Assembly: GCA_905233825.1 (NCBI GenBank)
Contig: CAJOFE010000008.1
Coordinates: 1-64,000 of the forward strand
Reading direction: 5' to 3'
From: an uncultured Prevotella sp.
GTDB taxonomy: Bacteria > Bacteroidota > Bacteroidia > Bacteroidales > Bacteroidaceae
DNA length: 64,000 nucleotides
Of the stretch, positions 16,075 through 24,776 are shown piece by piece. Every line of letters begins with the position of its first letter. Positions within the stretch are counted from its first letter, which is position 1. The notes under the pieces are model-generated. The model was not told the DNA's origin. It saw only the letters and a program-made list of their open reading frames with translations, and did no database searches. A program made the position numbers and the translations under genes.

Positions 16075-18055
16075 CCAGCACTTTCCTGCCATTCTGAATG
16101 TATAGGCCCTGCTTCGGCTGGTTCACCTTGCGACCCTGCAGGTCGTACCATTGGTCAATGGTCAATGGTGAGTATTCAATGACATCAATGCCGGTAGCAT
16201 TACCCTTCAGGCCGTCCTTCGTGTAGTAGCCGCCGTTCTCGAAAGGCAGGTCAGCAGTCTGTGGCGAGCCGTTGTTGTTGAAGATGATGCCTGTGGGCTT
16301 GGTGGTCAGCGTGCCGTTGTACGTCCACTTCCACACTTTGTTGCCGTTCGAAGCCGTACCCAGCAGGGTGCACTCCACGCCAGGCCATGAGCCGCCCGTG
16401 AAGTTCTCCTTGTCGTTCCAAGCCCAGCACTTGATGGTGGCTGTCCAGGTGGCAGGAGCCTCGTAGAAGGCACACATCTCGCCGTCGTTCACCACGCAGA
16501 ACGAGGGAATCTCTACCTGCTGCTCGCTCTGCTTCTGCTTCACGGTGTAGCTGCGGCTGATGATGCCTGTCACTTGTCCGTTCAGGACGATGCCCACCTT
16601 CAGCGTTGTGGTGCCGAGGGGAATGGTGACGGTGCTGCCGTCGGTCACGCTGGTGCTGCTCGTCGTAGGCGTAGAGCCGTCGGTGGTATAGACCAGCTTC
16701 ACGTTGTCGTCGCCAGCAACGGCCACGAGCCGTACCTGCTGTTCACCCTCGTAGGTGCCTGATGCCATATCGGTCCAGGCGGTGTTCAGTGCGCGAGGCA
16801 GACAATAGACGTAGTGATAGCCAGCGAGGATGCGCTTCCACGACACGTCGGGGATATACTCCTGGGCCAGCGGACCTACGACGCAGAGCAGCTTGCTCTT
16901 CGTACCTGTGGTCTCGGTGGCGTAGAAGTTGGCATTGCCTGCTACCTTCTGACTGTTGCTCTCGTTGTGGATACCCACGAGTTTGCGGGCAGCTGCCATA
17001 GCGGCGATGTCGCGCTTGCAGGCCTGCCAGTGGGTCAGGAAGACGCAGGGCGTGCCAGGCTGTGACAACAGATAGGCGTTGGCGGCCAGCGTGTCTTTCT
17101 TGATGGGGTCTTGGGCAGCATTGCTGCGTTTCTCTGTGTCGTGATTCTCGACGAAGGTCACGGCAAAGCGCTTATATGCCCCCTCCTGGAACTTCGTGCT
17201 CACCAGCGGCCAGTTGCCGTCGTTCTGACGTTCTAAGGCCAGCCAGTTGTTCTGGTTGATGGCGTTGCGAACGGTGTAGCGGAACTGGAAGTCGAAGGCG
17301 GCGCTGGTCTTGCCGGCAGCGTCGATCCAGTTGCGGATGGTGTTTGTGCCGTCCCAGCACTCGCCTACGCTGAACTCGGGCTTGGCCTGCTCGTTATACT
17401 GCTTCGTGTAGCTGCCGGCATAGCCCTTCACCATATCGTAGCGGAAGCCGGCATAGCCCATATCGTTGAGCAGCATGTCGAGGTAGGCCTTCACGCTTTT
17501 CTGCACGTTCTCGCTCTTGTGGTCGAGGTCGCGCATGCCGTCCCATCCTTCGCCGGTGTCCTTGTTGGGGCCTACCTTGTAGCCGTTGCGGGCTGCCTCG
17601 TCATCAGAGCAAATGTCGTTGTAGGTCATCTGGTAGGTCACGCCCTTGTATTCCTCAGCAGGGAAATCCGTCCACGAAGTGAGCGACTTACGGTGGTTGA
17701 TGACCACGTCGGCGATGGTTTTGATGCCGTTCTCCTTGAAGGTCTTGATGAGTGAACGCAGTTGAGCCTCAGTGCCGAAGCTGCTGTCGTAGTGGCCGGG
17801 AAACCAATAGAGGTCGTCATAGCCCATCGACTGCCCTCCGCAGTTGCCGCTCTGGGGCAACCACACCAGGTCGAAAGTGGCTGCCAGGTCGGCAGCCTGC
17901 TGTTCCAGCACGCTCCACTGCGAGTCGTCATAGCTGTCCCAGTAGAAGCCCTGCAACATCACACCGCCATACTGCGAGGGCCAACCCTGAGCAGCCACGC
18001 TGCTAAATGAGAAATAAGAGATGAGAAATGATAATCCCAATAGAAGTCGTTTCAT
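16067..18055 (-). CDS. secreted GH13 alpha-amylase with C-terminal tail
   Basis: 662 residues with a signal peptide (MKRLLLGLSFLISYFSFSSV, AAQ). The GH13 barrel (about 30-400) has the nucleophile D207 (GFRYDMVKG), acid/base E232 (VGECWDG) and transition-state Asp D306 (VENHDTEK). A chitobiase-like/starch-binding-type region follows (about 445-510), then a starch-binding-like module (about 520-625), and the end is WYDLQGRKVNQPKQGLYIQN followed by GRKVLVK, a tail shared with two other secreted proteins in this window. It would cut starch or maltodextrin outside the cytoplasm. It is 15 bases downstream of a second GH13 gene, likely one operon. Part of the signal peptide is coded by a simple TTTCTCAT-type repeat. 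Confidence 0.92.
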   Translation of the reverse strand: MKRLLLGLSFLISYFSFSSVAAQGWPSQYGGVMLQGFYWDSYDDSQWSVLEQQAADLAATFDLVWLPQSGNCGGQSMGYDDLYWFPGHYDSSFGTEAQLRSLIKTFKENGIKTIADVVINHRKSLTSWTDFPAEEYKGVTYQMTYNDICSDDEAARNGYKVGPNKDTGEGWDGMRDLDHKSENVQKSVKAYLDMLLNDMGYAGFRYDMVKGYAGSYTKQYNEQAKPEFSVGECWDGTNTIRNWIDAAGKTSAAFDFQFRYTVRNAINQNNWLALERQNDGNWPLVSTKFQEGAYKRFAVTFVENHDTEKRSNAAQDPIKKDTLAANAYLLSQPGTPCVFLTHWQACKRDIAAMAAARKLVGIHNESNSQKVAGNANFYATETTGTKSKLLCVVGPLAQEYIPDVSWKRILAGYHYVYCLPRALNTAWTDMASGTYEGEQQVRLVAVAGDDNVKLVYTTDGSTPTTSSTSVTDGSTVTIPLGTTTLKVGIVLNGQVTGIISRSYTVKQKQSEQQVEIPSFCVVNDGEMCAFYEAPATWTATIKCWAWNDKENFTGGSWPGVECTLLGTASNGNKVWKWTYNGTLTTKPTGIIFNNNGSPQTADLPFENGGYYTKDGLKGNATGIDVIEYSPLTIDQWYDLQGRKVNQPKQGLYIQNGRKVLVK

Positions 18056-18070
18056 AGTGCAAATATCGTT

Positions 18071-19420
18071 TTATTGTTTGTCCTTTTTCAAGATGAGATA
18101 CTCGTAGTGGGCCAGGTGCAGGCTGTCGCCCAACTGCTGGGGCTGGTCGCCGTTCATGTTGATGACCTTTGCACCCCGCCATTCGGCAGGCACGGCGATG
18201 GCGTTGTGGTCGTCGCGCACATCGACGGCAATCAGGAAGCTGTCCTCGCCGTCCATGCTTTTCTCAAAGAGCAGCACGTTCTGGTCGGGCCACGTCGTGA
18301 GGTTGCCCTTGCGCAAGGCGGGATAGGTGTTGTAGAGGCCGATGAGGTGCTGGTATTCCCGGTAAACCTCGGGCTTAGCCATCCAATTGACGGGCACGTA
18401 GTGGAAGAAGTTGATGGGATCAGGATATCCCACTTCCTGTGAACCGTAGATCAGGGCGCCTCCATGAGGGAAGATAGTGGCCACGTAGGCAGCCATCGCA
18501 CCGTTGTCGTTGTCGAACTGCACGCAGGGCTCGGTCTCGGTGGCGTGGTCGTGGTTAGTGGTGAAACGCATCTTTACCTTACCGGCTGGCAGGCTGTCGT
18601 ACTCGGCTTTGTCGGCACGGAACAGCATCTCGGCAGGCTCGCCCTGTGCAAAGACACGCACCAGCGAGTCCTTGTAGTCCCAGCCGTAGTTCATGTCGAA
18701 GCCGCCCACAGTAAAATTGTCAGGACGCTTGCCCTCGGCCAGCATCACAATCTGTCGGGGAGCAGCAGCCTGACGCAACGTGTCGATGGCATCGCGCCAG
18801 AAATCGGCAGGAACACCATCAGCAACATCGCAGCGGAAACCGTCGATGCCCACTTCTGTAATCCAGAACTTCATGGCATCGATCATGGCCAGACGCATGT
18901 CCTGATTGTCATAGTTCAGGTCGGCTACGTCAAGCCAGTCCCAGGGACGCGGGTGTATGATGGTGTCCGTCTCGGCATCGTGGGTGTACCAGTCAGGATG
19001 CTCCTTCAGCCAGGGGTGATCCCACGCCGTGTGGTTGGCTACCCAGTCCAGGATGAGACCCATTCCGTGTTCGTGGCAGGTAGCCACCAGCGCCTTCATG
19101 TCGTCGATGGTGCCGAACTCGGGGGCAATGGCCTTATAGTCGCTGATACAGTAGGGCGAGTTCTTGCCCTTTTCAATGCCAATGGGGTAGATGGGCATCA
19201 CCCACATCACGTTCACGCCTAATTGGCTGATGCTGTCGATGCGGGCAGCTACGGCCTGCAGCGAGTGGTCTGGGGCAAACACACGGGGGTTCACCTGATA
19301 CATGGCGATGTCATCAGTGGCGGGCAACTGGAACGACTGCTCAGCAGTCTTGGGCTTCGGATCGCAGGCTGTCAGCATAATCGCTGCAATGCCGAGAACG
19401 AAAAATAGTTTCTTCATCAT
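18071..19420 (-). CDS. GH13 amylase lipoprotein (SusG/neopullulanase-like)
   Basis: 449 residues starting with a lipoprotein signal (MMKKLFFVLGIAAIMLTAC, C19). The compact GH13 barrel shows D198 (GFRCDVADG), E229 (MLAEGKRPDN) and D291 (TTNHDHATE). It lacks extra carbohydrate-binding modules. The lipobox places it on the outer membrane, as for SusG-type surface amylases. A minus-strand TAACTTCG (near 19541-19548) may be its promoter. It heads the two-gene amylase operon and sits beside the sus operon and its regulator. Exact specificity (alpha-1,4 endo, neopullulanase or maltogenic) cannot be read. Confidence 0.9.
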   Translation of the reverse strand: MMKKLFFVLGIAAIMLTACDPKPKTAEQSFQLPATDDIAMYQVNPRVFAPDHSLQAVAARIDSISQLGVNVMWVMPIYPIGIEKGKNSPYCISDYKAIAPEFGTIDDMKALVATCHEHGMGLILDWVANHTAWDHPWLKEHPDWYTHDAETDTIIHPRPWDWLDVADLNYDNQDMRLAMIDAMKFWITEVGIDGFRCDVADGVPADFWRDAIDTLRQAAAPRQIVMLAEGKRPDNFTVGGFDMNYGWDYKDSLVRVFAQGEPAEMLFRADKAEYDSLPAGKVKMRFTTNHDHATETEPCVQFDNDNGAMAAYVATIFPHGGALIYGSQEVGYPDPINFFHYVPVNWMAKPEVYREYQHLIGLYNTYPALRKGNLTTWPDQNVLLFEKSMDGEDSFLIAVDVRDDHNAIAVPAEWRGAKVINMNGDQPQQLGDSLHLAHYEYLILKKDKQ

Positions 19421-19633
19421 TTCGTAAGTTTTTTTCTGGTTGGTACATTGGCTTCGTTGAGTGCGGGCTGCGCCTCACCATAGTTTAAGCTTGACTCTGG
19501 TCTCGGCTTGCATCGCCCTTGGTTTTGAGTTTCGACTGCGAAGTTACGAAGAATATCTGAACAACGTTCCACATTACTTATAATATAGTCGTTCCATTTT
19601 GTGCAATCGGTTACACTGCGATGTCAGGAGGGC

Positions 19634-20029
19634 TTAATTCCTTACCAGCAGATCATAGCGTATCTTGTCTTCGGCGACAGGACGGCCTTGCGAAGCGTGG
19701 CGGGAGCGTCTGACCACAGGTGCTTTAGTCGTTGCAGGGACTTGCTGGGGTGGGGTATAGGTTGTGGTGTCTGTATGGACAGGCATGTCTTTGATGATAT
19801 ACACGGTATCAGCGATTGCAGTCAGTGGCGTGCTGTCCTGTGTGTTGCCATTGGTCCACACGCCTATCAGGAAGCCGATGAAGGCAGCGGCAGGGATGGC
19901 GACAATCCAAGCCGGGATGTGGTGCCACGTTTTTGAACGGTTAAACACGGGGCGGACGTGCAACTGCTCGTTTTCCTCGTCGCGCAGCTGGCGGGCAGTG
20001 CGGATGATGTCTTGATCAGTGATTCTCAT
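19634..20029 (-). CDS. putative membrane anti-sigma factor
   Basis: 131 residues: a polar N-terminus (MRITDQDIIRTARQLRDEEN), a single membrane segment (about 38-58, IPAWIVAIPAAAFIGFLIGV), and a Thr/Pro-rich outer part ending KIRYDLLVRN. Its start overlaps the end of the ECF sigma gene by 14 bases, the usual arrangement for an anti-sigma protein that holds the sigma factor at the inner membrane. No classic zinc anti-sigma motif is seen, so the role is inferred from position and topology. Confidence 0.6.
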   Translation of the reverse strand: MRITDQDIIRTARQLRDEENEQLHVRPVFNRSKTWHHIPAWIVAIPAAAFIGFLIGVWTNGNTQDSTPLTAIADTVYIIKDMPVHTDTTTYTPPQQVPATTKAPVVRRSRHASQGRPVAEDKIRYDLLVRN

Positions 20030-20585
20030 ATTGCTTCAGTTTTGTTTTGATCGTTGTCATTACTTTGTGCAGACGTGACTTCACCGTGCCTTCGGGTAAC
20101 TCGGTGATCTGGGCTATCTGCGGAATGGTGAGTTCCTCTTCGTAGTGGAGGGAGAAGAGCATGGCCTGGGACTCGGGCAGACTCTTCAATACGTTGCGCA
20201 GGGCATCGTGGAGAATATTTTCGTCAAGTTCTAATTCTATGTCGTTATCAGTAGCAAGACTATCCAACCTTCCCTCACTTGGGGAGAGATCGGGGGTGGG
20301 CTTTCTATGATGGTTTTTTATCAGATTATATGCAATGGTATAGAGCCAGGCGCGGAAGCTGCTACCTTCATGGTATCTTTCGCGAGCTGCATAGAGCCGC
20401 AGGAAAGTGTCGTGCATGAAGTCGGCTGCCAGATCGGCATCGTCGCCAAGCCTTCGGACGAAGAAACCCTGCAACCGTCGGGCATGACGGTTGTAGAGTT
20501 CCTCAAAGGCTCGCTCATTACCTTGCGAAGCCCGATTCATCAGCTGTTCGTCGGACTGTGCCGACAGTCTCAGGGGTATCAGCAT
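20016..20585 (-). CDS. ECF-type RNA polymerase sigma factor
   Basis: 189 residues. Region 2 is clear (NERAFEELYNRHARRLQGFF, ADFMHDTFLRLYAARERYHE, SSFRAWLYTIAYNLIKNH), and region 4 has the helix-turn-helix (LHYEEELTIPQIAQITELPE, GTVKSRLHKVMTTIKTKLKQ). Between them a short in-frame copy of a palindromic repeat (20264-20302) is translated as KPTPDLSPSEGRLDSL. It directs polymerase to a small regulon, probably controlled by the coupled membrane protein downstream. The start may lie a few codons later, at MNRASQG. Confidence 0.92.
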   Translation of the reverse strand: MLIPLRLSAQSDEQLMNRASQGNERAFEELYNRHARRLQGFFVRRLGDDADLAADFMHDTFLRLYAARERYHEGSSFRAWLYTIAYNLIKNHHRKPTPDLSPSEGRLDSLATDNDIELELDENILHDALRNVLKSLPESQAMLFSLHYEEELTIPQIAQITELPEGTVKSRLHKVMTTIKTKLKQYENH

Positions 20586-20591
20586 GGCTTA

Positions 20592-21746
20592 TTAATCCAT
20601 CAGCAGGTTCAGGTACTCTTGTTTCTTTTCCTCGTCGAACGAGGTGTTCGTAATGCCGCTTACCAGCAGTCGCATCAGCCAGTCGTAGCGTTTCTGGTCG
20701 TGCTTTTTGTAGTAGGGGAGCAGGTCGCCCAGCAGCACGGCATAGTTGGCAGAGAGCCGCTGGCCAGCAGTCCAGTCGGGACGGAACGATACCAGTAGAT
20801 ACTCCATCATGTAGCGCTCCTCCACATTGCGGCGCTTCACGGCGAGATTGTCGTAGGACTTCGCCGAGTATTTTAGCAGCAGCCCTTCGTTGTAGAGGTC
20901 GTTCTTCCAATAATTGTTGACGTTGTAGCTGTTTAGGGGCGAGAAATAGACCTTGCTGCCATACTTGCCGATGATGGCGTTGATGAGGGTCACCTCGTTG
21001 TCGTCGTAGTCCTCGGCGCTCTGCGGCTCCTTCAGCGTGGGCAGGTCGATGCCCAGCTTTTTGAAGAGCCATTCGCGATACTCCTTCAGTACAAGGAACG
21101 ATGCGCAGATGATGGTCTTGTCCTTGTGCATGTTCATTCCCTCCTGAATGAGCCATTTCGGGATGATGGTAGCATCACCGTTGCCGATGTAGATGCCGCC
21201 CTCGTCCATGCCTCTCAGTTCGTTGTAGCTGTAGCGTAGCACGGCCTCGGAATAGATGCCGCTGTCGAAATAGCGCTTGGCCATCGGTTTCATGCGTTCC
21301 TCGTCGCCCTGCATCGCCAGATAGCACACCCACTGGTCGTAGTCGAAGAACTGCAGATCATCGGGTAGCTTCGTCAGTGCCGCCTCTGCATACGTCTTGG
21401 GGTTGCCATATCCTTTACCAGAAGCCGACTCGCGGTAGGCGCAGTAGTTGAAGGTATAGGTGTCGGGGATGGCGGCTTCCATCTCGCGAACGACCTGTCG
21501 TGCCGTCGAATCCTCTTGGTGGCTCCACGCCATGTAGCGGGCGGCGTTGTAGTAGTTCAGCCACGCCGTTTCGTTCGTGGGGTCTTTCTGCGTCTGAGCC
21601 TTCCAAGCCTCCTTCTGTTCCGTGTACCACACGAAGTCCTTCTCCGTCACGATTGGGCTTTCCACCCTTACGGCTCGTGTCTGCGCCATTGTGCCAGCGA
21701 TGAAGGCCATCGCTATGAGAGTCATGAATGATCTTTTCCTTTTCAT
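20592..21746 (-). CDS. secreted protein with TPR-like helices, function unknown
   Basis: About 384 residues from ATG 21746 (MKRKRSFMTLIAMAFIAGTM, AQ: a signal peptide); an in-frame ATG at 21767 would add seven residues. The rest is helical and rich in Tyr, Trp and Glu, with repeat-like helices (NETAWLNYYNAARYMAW, YAEAALTKLPDDLQFFDYD). It lies six bases upstream of the ECF sigma gene and is probably in one operon with it. The mix of secreted protein, sigma and anti-sigma suggests an envelope-stress or cell-surface sensing set. I do not recognise a named family. Confidence 0.7.
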   Translation of the reverse strand: MKRKRSFMTLIAMAFIAGTMAQTRAVRVESPIVTEKDFVWYTEQKEAWKAQTQKDPTNETAWLNYYNAARYMAWSHQEDSTARQVVREMEAAIPDTYTFNYCAYRESASGKGYGNPKTYAEAALTKLPDDLQFFDYDQWVCYLAMQGDEERMKPMAKRYFDSGIYSEAVLRYSYNELRGMDEGGIYIGNGDATIIPKWLIQEGMNMHKDKTIICASFLVLKEYREWLFKKLGIDLPTLKEPQSAEDYDDNEVTLINAIIGKYGSKVYFSPLNSYNVNNYWKNDLYNEGLLLKYSAKSYDNLAVKRRNVEERYMMEYLLVSFRPDWTAGQRLSANYAVLLGDLLPYYKKHDQKRYDWLMRLLVSGITNTSFDEEKKQEYLNLLMD

Positions 21747-21862
21747 TGTTTTTGTTGTATTATCCATTAAACGTTTTTACATTGCTATTATTGCGTTCCG
21801 GACTCGCATCACTATTGCATACACAGGAAAAAGAAAATCGTTCAGGAAAAAACAGAAAAAGA

Positions 21863-21892
21863 AGGCGGACCCACAATGAAGTGAGCCCGCCT
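21863..21892 (-). terminator. terminator of the sus operon
   Basis: On the minus strand AGGCGGGCTCAC pairs over 12 positions (two G-U) with GTGGGTCCGCCT around a 6-base loop, followed by TCTTTTTCTGTTTTTT. It lies 30 bases after the last codon of the susF-like gene. Confidence 0.85.
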
Positions 21893-21922
21893 TTCAGGAA
21901 TTCCAGATAGTGGGGAAGCCTC

Positions 21923-23585
21923 TTACTCTACGGTGCAGAAGATGTTGTCAGAGGTCTTGCGGGTAGGATAGAGCTTGATGGTGGTTCCCACAGCGCTGAT
22001 GTTGGCACCGTTGGCCACGAGGTTGTCAAGCGTATCGCCACCGAGGTTAATGTCCCACGAGTTGTTGGTGGTGAATTTCCAGCCGTTAGCAGTGACGCCG
22101 GCTCCCGTGATGACGTAGCAGTAGTTCTCGGCATCCCACGTCATCTGCTGGGCATCGTCGCCGGCATTCCAGCCGTTGAAGTCGCCTACGAGATTCATGT
22201 TGTTGATCTTCACGGCGTTCAGCGTCATAGCTGCCAGGTTGAGCGTGACGTAATAGACACCCACGCCACCAGCGGCCACGATGTTGTCGCCACCCTTGGC
22301 GAAGTCACCAGTAATCTCGGCGAGGTTGTTGGAGTTGAGCTGGCTGTCATCTCCCCAGTCACCAGCCACGCGCTGGAACTTGAACTCGTTGCCCCATCCG
22401 TTGGGATCGGCGCAATAGACATAGCCCGTGTAGGTGCCCTCGGTATCCTGGAGGGCCAGCTTCTGGTCGGGATTAGCCCAACCGTCAGTGGCTCCGATGA
22501 AATAGACGAAGGGGTTGAAGTTCACGGCCTTGTAGCTCCACGTCATCTCCATCATGTTGAAGGTGAGGTCGTAGAACACAGCACCCTCGACGGCGTTGAT
22601 GACGAGGTCGCCACCACCATTGTTATAGACGAAGGTTCCCTCGGTAGGACCGGCAGCCAGACAGCCGCTCCAGTCGCCACCCAGACCCGACTCAGGAGTC
22701 ATCAGGTGAACGTAGGATTCTCGTAAGGATCGCGTCCGTCGTTGGTGAGCTTGTAGGTGGTGTCGCTGTTGTTCCAGCCGTTGATGCTACCCGTGAGGTA
22801 GTAGGCGGGCTCGATGTTGATGAGCAGAGCCTCGGCACGCCACGTCTGGTCGAGCATGTTGAAGGTGAGGTCGTAGAACACAGCACCCTCGACGGCGTTG
22901 ATGACCAGGTCGCCACCACCATTGTTATAGACGAAGGTTCCCTCGGTAGGACCGGCAGCCAGACAGCCGCTCCAGTCGCCACCCAGACCCGACTCAGGAG
23001 TCATCGGGTGTAGGTGGGATTCTCGTAGGGGTCACCACCGTTGTTGGTGAGCTTGTAAGTGGTGTCGCTGTTGTTCCAGCCATTGATGGTACCCGTAAGG
23101 TAGTAGGCGGGTTCAATGTTGGGAGCCTGTGGGATGACCTTCAAGGTGATGGCATCGCTGGTGGTGACCAAGCTTTGGCCATTGGCATTGAAGTAGGCTT
23201 TGACAATACCTGATACAGTGCGTTCGACAGGACGTTTGCCGTAGAGACCCTCTACGAGGTCAGTCAGTTCCTGACGGTTCATCTCGCCGTTCTCATTGAG
23301 TGCATATTCCACATCGCCGATTTTCAGTACGTAGCCGGTCAGCGTAGCATTGGCATCAGTAACGGTGGGAGCGGTGATGTTGCACACCTTTACCAAGTCG
23401 GCCGTCACGTCAGCCAGGTTGATAGCGGGTACTTCGGCCACAGCACCATTGCCGAAGGCCACGGTCTGCGGAGTCTCAGCAGGAGAGGTTAGCGGTCCTG
23501 CCAATCCCTCGTTGAAGTCCTGGTCGCACGAGGTAAGTGCGACGGAGGCCAGCAACGTCATGGAAGCAAATAATATCTTTTTCAT
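21923..23585 (-). pseudogene. susF/susE-like starch-binding lipoprotein gene broken by two frameshifts
   Basis: Three overlapping frames read as one protein. Frame 1 (23585-23001) has a lipoprotein signal (MKKILFASMTLLASVALTSC, C20), an N-terminal SusE-type domain and the start of a starch-binding module, ending NPTYTR. Frame 2 (23004-22702) continues MTPESGLGGDWSGC..., then a second module ending ENPTFT. Frame 3 (22702-21923) again opens MTPESGLGGDWSGC and runs to IFCTVE. Both breaks are at the same point of a duplicated module, as if one base were missing each time; the stop/start overlaps read ATGA and TGATG. Intact relatives bind starch on the cell surface with SusC/SusD. As written, only a truncated lipoprotein would be made, unless the ribosome shifts frame or the sequence has errors. 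Confidence 0.75.
22553..23120 (-). repeat. tandem duplicated starch-binding module (unit 302 bp)
   Basis: Two near-identical blocks of about 266 bases, 23120-22855 and 22818-22553, offset by 302 bases. They code for NIEPAYYLTG(T/S)INGWN...ENPT(Y/F)T followed, in a shifted frame, by MTPESGLGGDWSGCLAAGPT and onward to DLTFNM. Because 302 is not a multiple of three, each copy changes the reading frame. Confidence 0.8.
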
Positions 23586-23609
23586 TGTTGCTAATGTCTT
23601 TAAGGGTTA

Positions 23610-24743
23610 TTACTGTTTGGTCAGGACAACCTTGTTGTTGCCTTCGGTGTTGATGAAGAGCTGAACGAGATAGGTTCCGCCGCTGACTTCAAGGTCCTTA
23701 CCGCTGTACTGCGTCAGGTTGTCGAAGGCTGTGGCATCGCCGTTGGCACCGCCCCAGCTAATGGTCCAGTCGTGGTTCATACGGAACTTCATGGCACCGT
23801 CGGCCAGCGTGGTGACAACCTCCCATGCACCCGTCTCTGGGTTGTAGGTCATGTCGGTATCGGTGTCCCAGTTGCCGTTCACGGTACCGATGATGCTGAT
23901 GCTCTCAACAAGCGTGATGCTGTAGGTCATAGCTTCCAGATCGACGTCGATCTGATAGAAGCCTGCGTCAGCCTGGCAGTCTTCCTCGTCATCGACGACG
24001 AGCAAGCCCTTGTCAGCACTCTTCTTCTGGCCCCAGTCACCTTCCCAGTCACCTTCGTTCGGACGGAACTTATAGCCGCCGTCGAGATAGTGATAGCACT
24101 GATAGGCTGCAGTAGGAAGATTGTCGCCGTCGAGCACGCTACGCAGAGCCACGGGATCGCTCCATCCGTTGAAGTTACCCATCATATAGATGAATTCTGC
24201 CCATGCGGGAGCCACCTTGAAGCTGGGCACTACGGTGAGCTGTACGGCATTGGAATAGACAGCAGGCACGCTGATGTCGGCCAAAGTGGCCACGCAACGT
24301 ACGAAGACGGGCATGCTGGCGGGAACCTGATCCTCAGTCTCCCATCCGGCCAGTTTCACGATGCCGCTGTTGAGGTCGCTTGCTTTCACGCCACCCTTCA
24401 CGTCGGTGAAGCTGCCCATCAGGTTGTAGTAGCTGCCTGCAGGCACTGCTGCACCCTCTTCGAGTGTGGCGATATCGGTGTTGAAGTTGCCATCCAGTGA
24501 CAGCTGCATGCTGTAGATGGTGGCCAGGGTTATGCCATAGGCAGGCTGGCTCCAGGTGAAGTTCACCGTGCTACTGGTAGCCAGGTCGGTGAGCTGGTTG
24601 GCATAGGCAGGCGTATTGAGCACAAACTCTTTGGTCATATTGCCTGTGTTCAGTATGGGGTTGTCATCGCGGTCACTGTCGCAAGACACCATTATGCCCG
24701 CTGTCCCCAGCAATATCATTGCCAATGAAAATATCTTTTTCAT
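23610..24743 (-). CDS. susE: SusE-like outer-membrane starch-binding lipoprotein
   Basis: About 377 residues from ATG 24743 (MKKIFSLAMILLGTAGIMVS, C21 in the lipobox VSC); the frame extends six codons upstream. An N-terminal SusE domain (about 30-175, with FTWSQPAYGITLATIYSMQL) precedes two starch-binding-like modules (FIYMMGNFNGWSDPVALRSV and ESISIIGTVNGNWDTDTDMT with MNHDWTISWGGANGD). It would hold malto-oligosaccharides at the surface near SusC/SusD. Third gene of the sus operon, 33 bases after susD. Confidence 0.85.
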   Translation of the reverse strand: MKKIFSLAMILLGTAGIMVSCDSDRDDNPILNTGNMTKEFVLNTPAYANQLTDLATSSTVNFTWSQPAYGITLATIYSMQLSLDGNFNTDIATLEEGAAVPAGSYYNLMGSFTDVKGGVKASDLNSGIVKLAGWETEDQVPASMPVFVRCVATLADISVPAVYSNAVQLTVVPSFKVAPAWAEFIYMMGNFNGWSDPVALRSVLDGDNLPTAAYQCYHYLDGGYKFRPNEGDWEGDWGQKKSADKGLLVVDDEEDCQADAGFYQIDVDLEAMTYSITLVESISIIGTVNGNWDTDTDMTYNPETGAWEVVTTLADGAMKFRMNHDWTISWGGANGDATAFDNLTQYSGKDLEVSGGTYLVQLFINTEGNNKVVLTKQ

Positions 24744-24776
24744 ATTATTGTCAATTTTCAATTTTCAATTATCAAT

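Noticed and set aside
18464..19222. 252-codon plus-strand ORF opposite the GH13 lipoprotein
   Set aside because: Val/Gly/His-rich shadow; the minus strand shows all three catalytic residues of GH13.
22700..23004. Programmed ribosomal frameshift in the susF-like gene as the favoured reading
   Set aside because: No slippery heptamer or RF2-type stop context is visible; a mutation copied by duplication is simpler, though recoding is not excluded.
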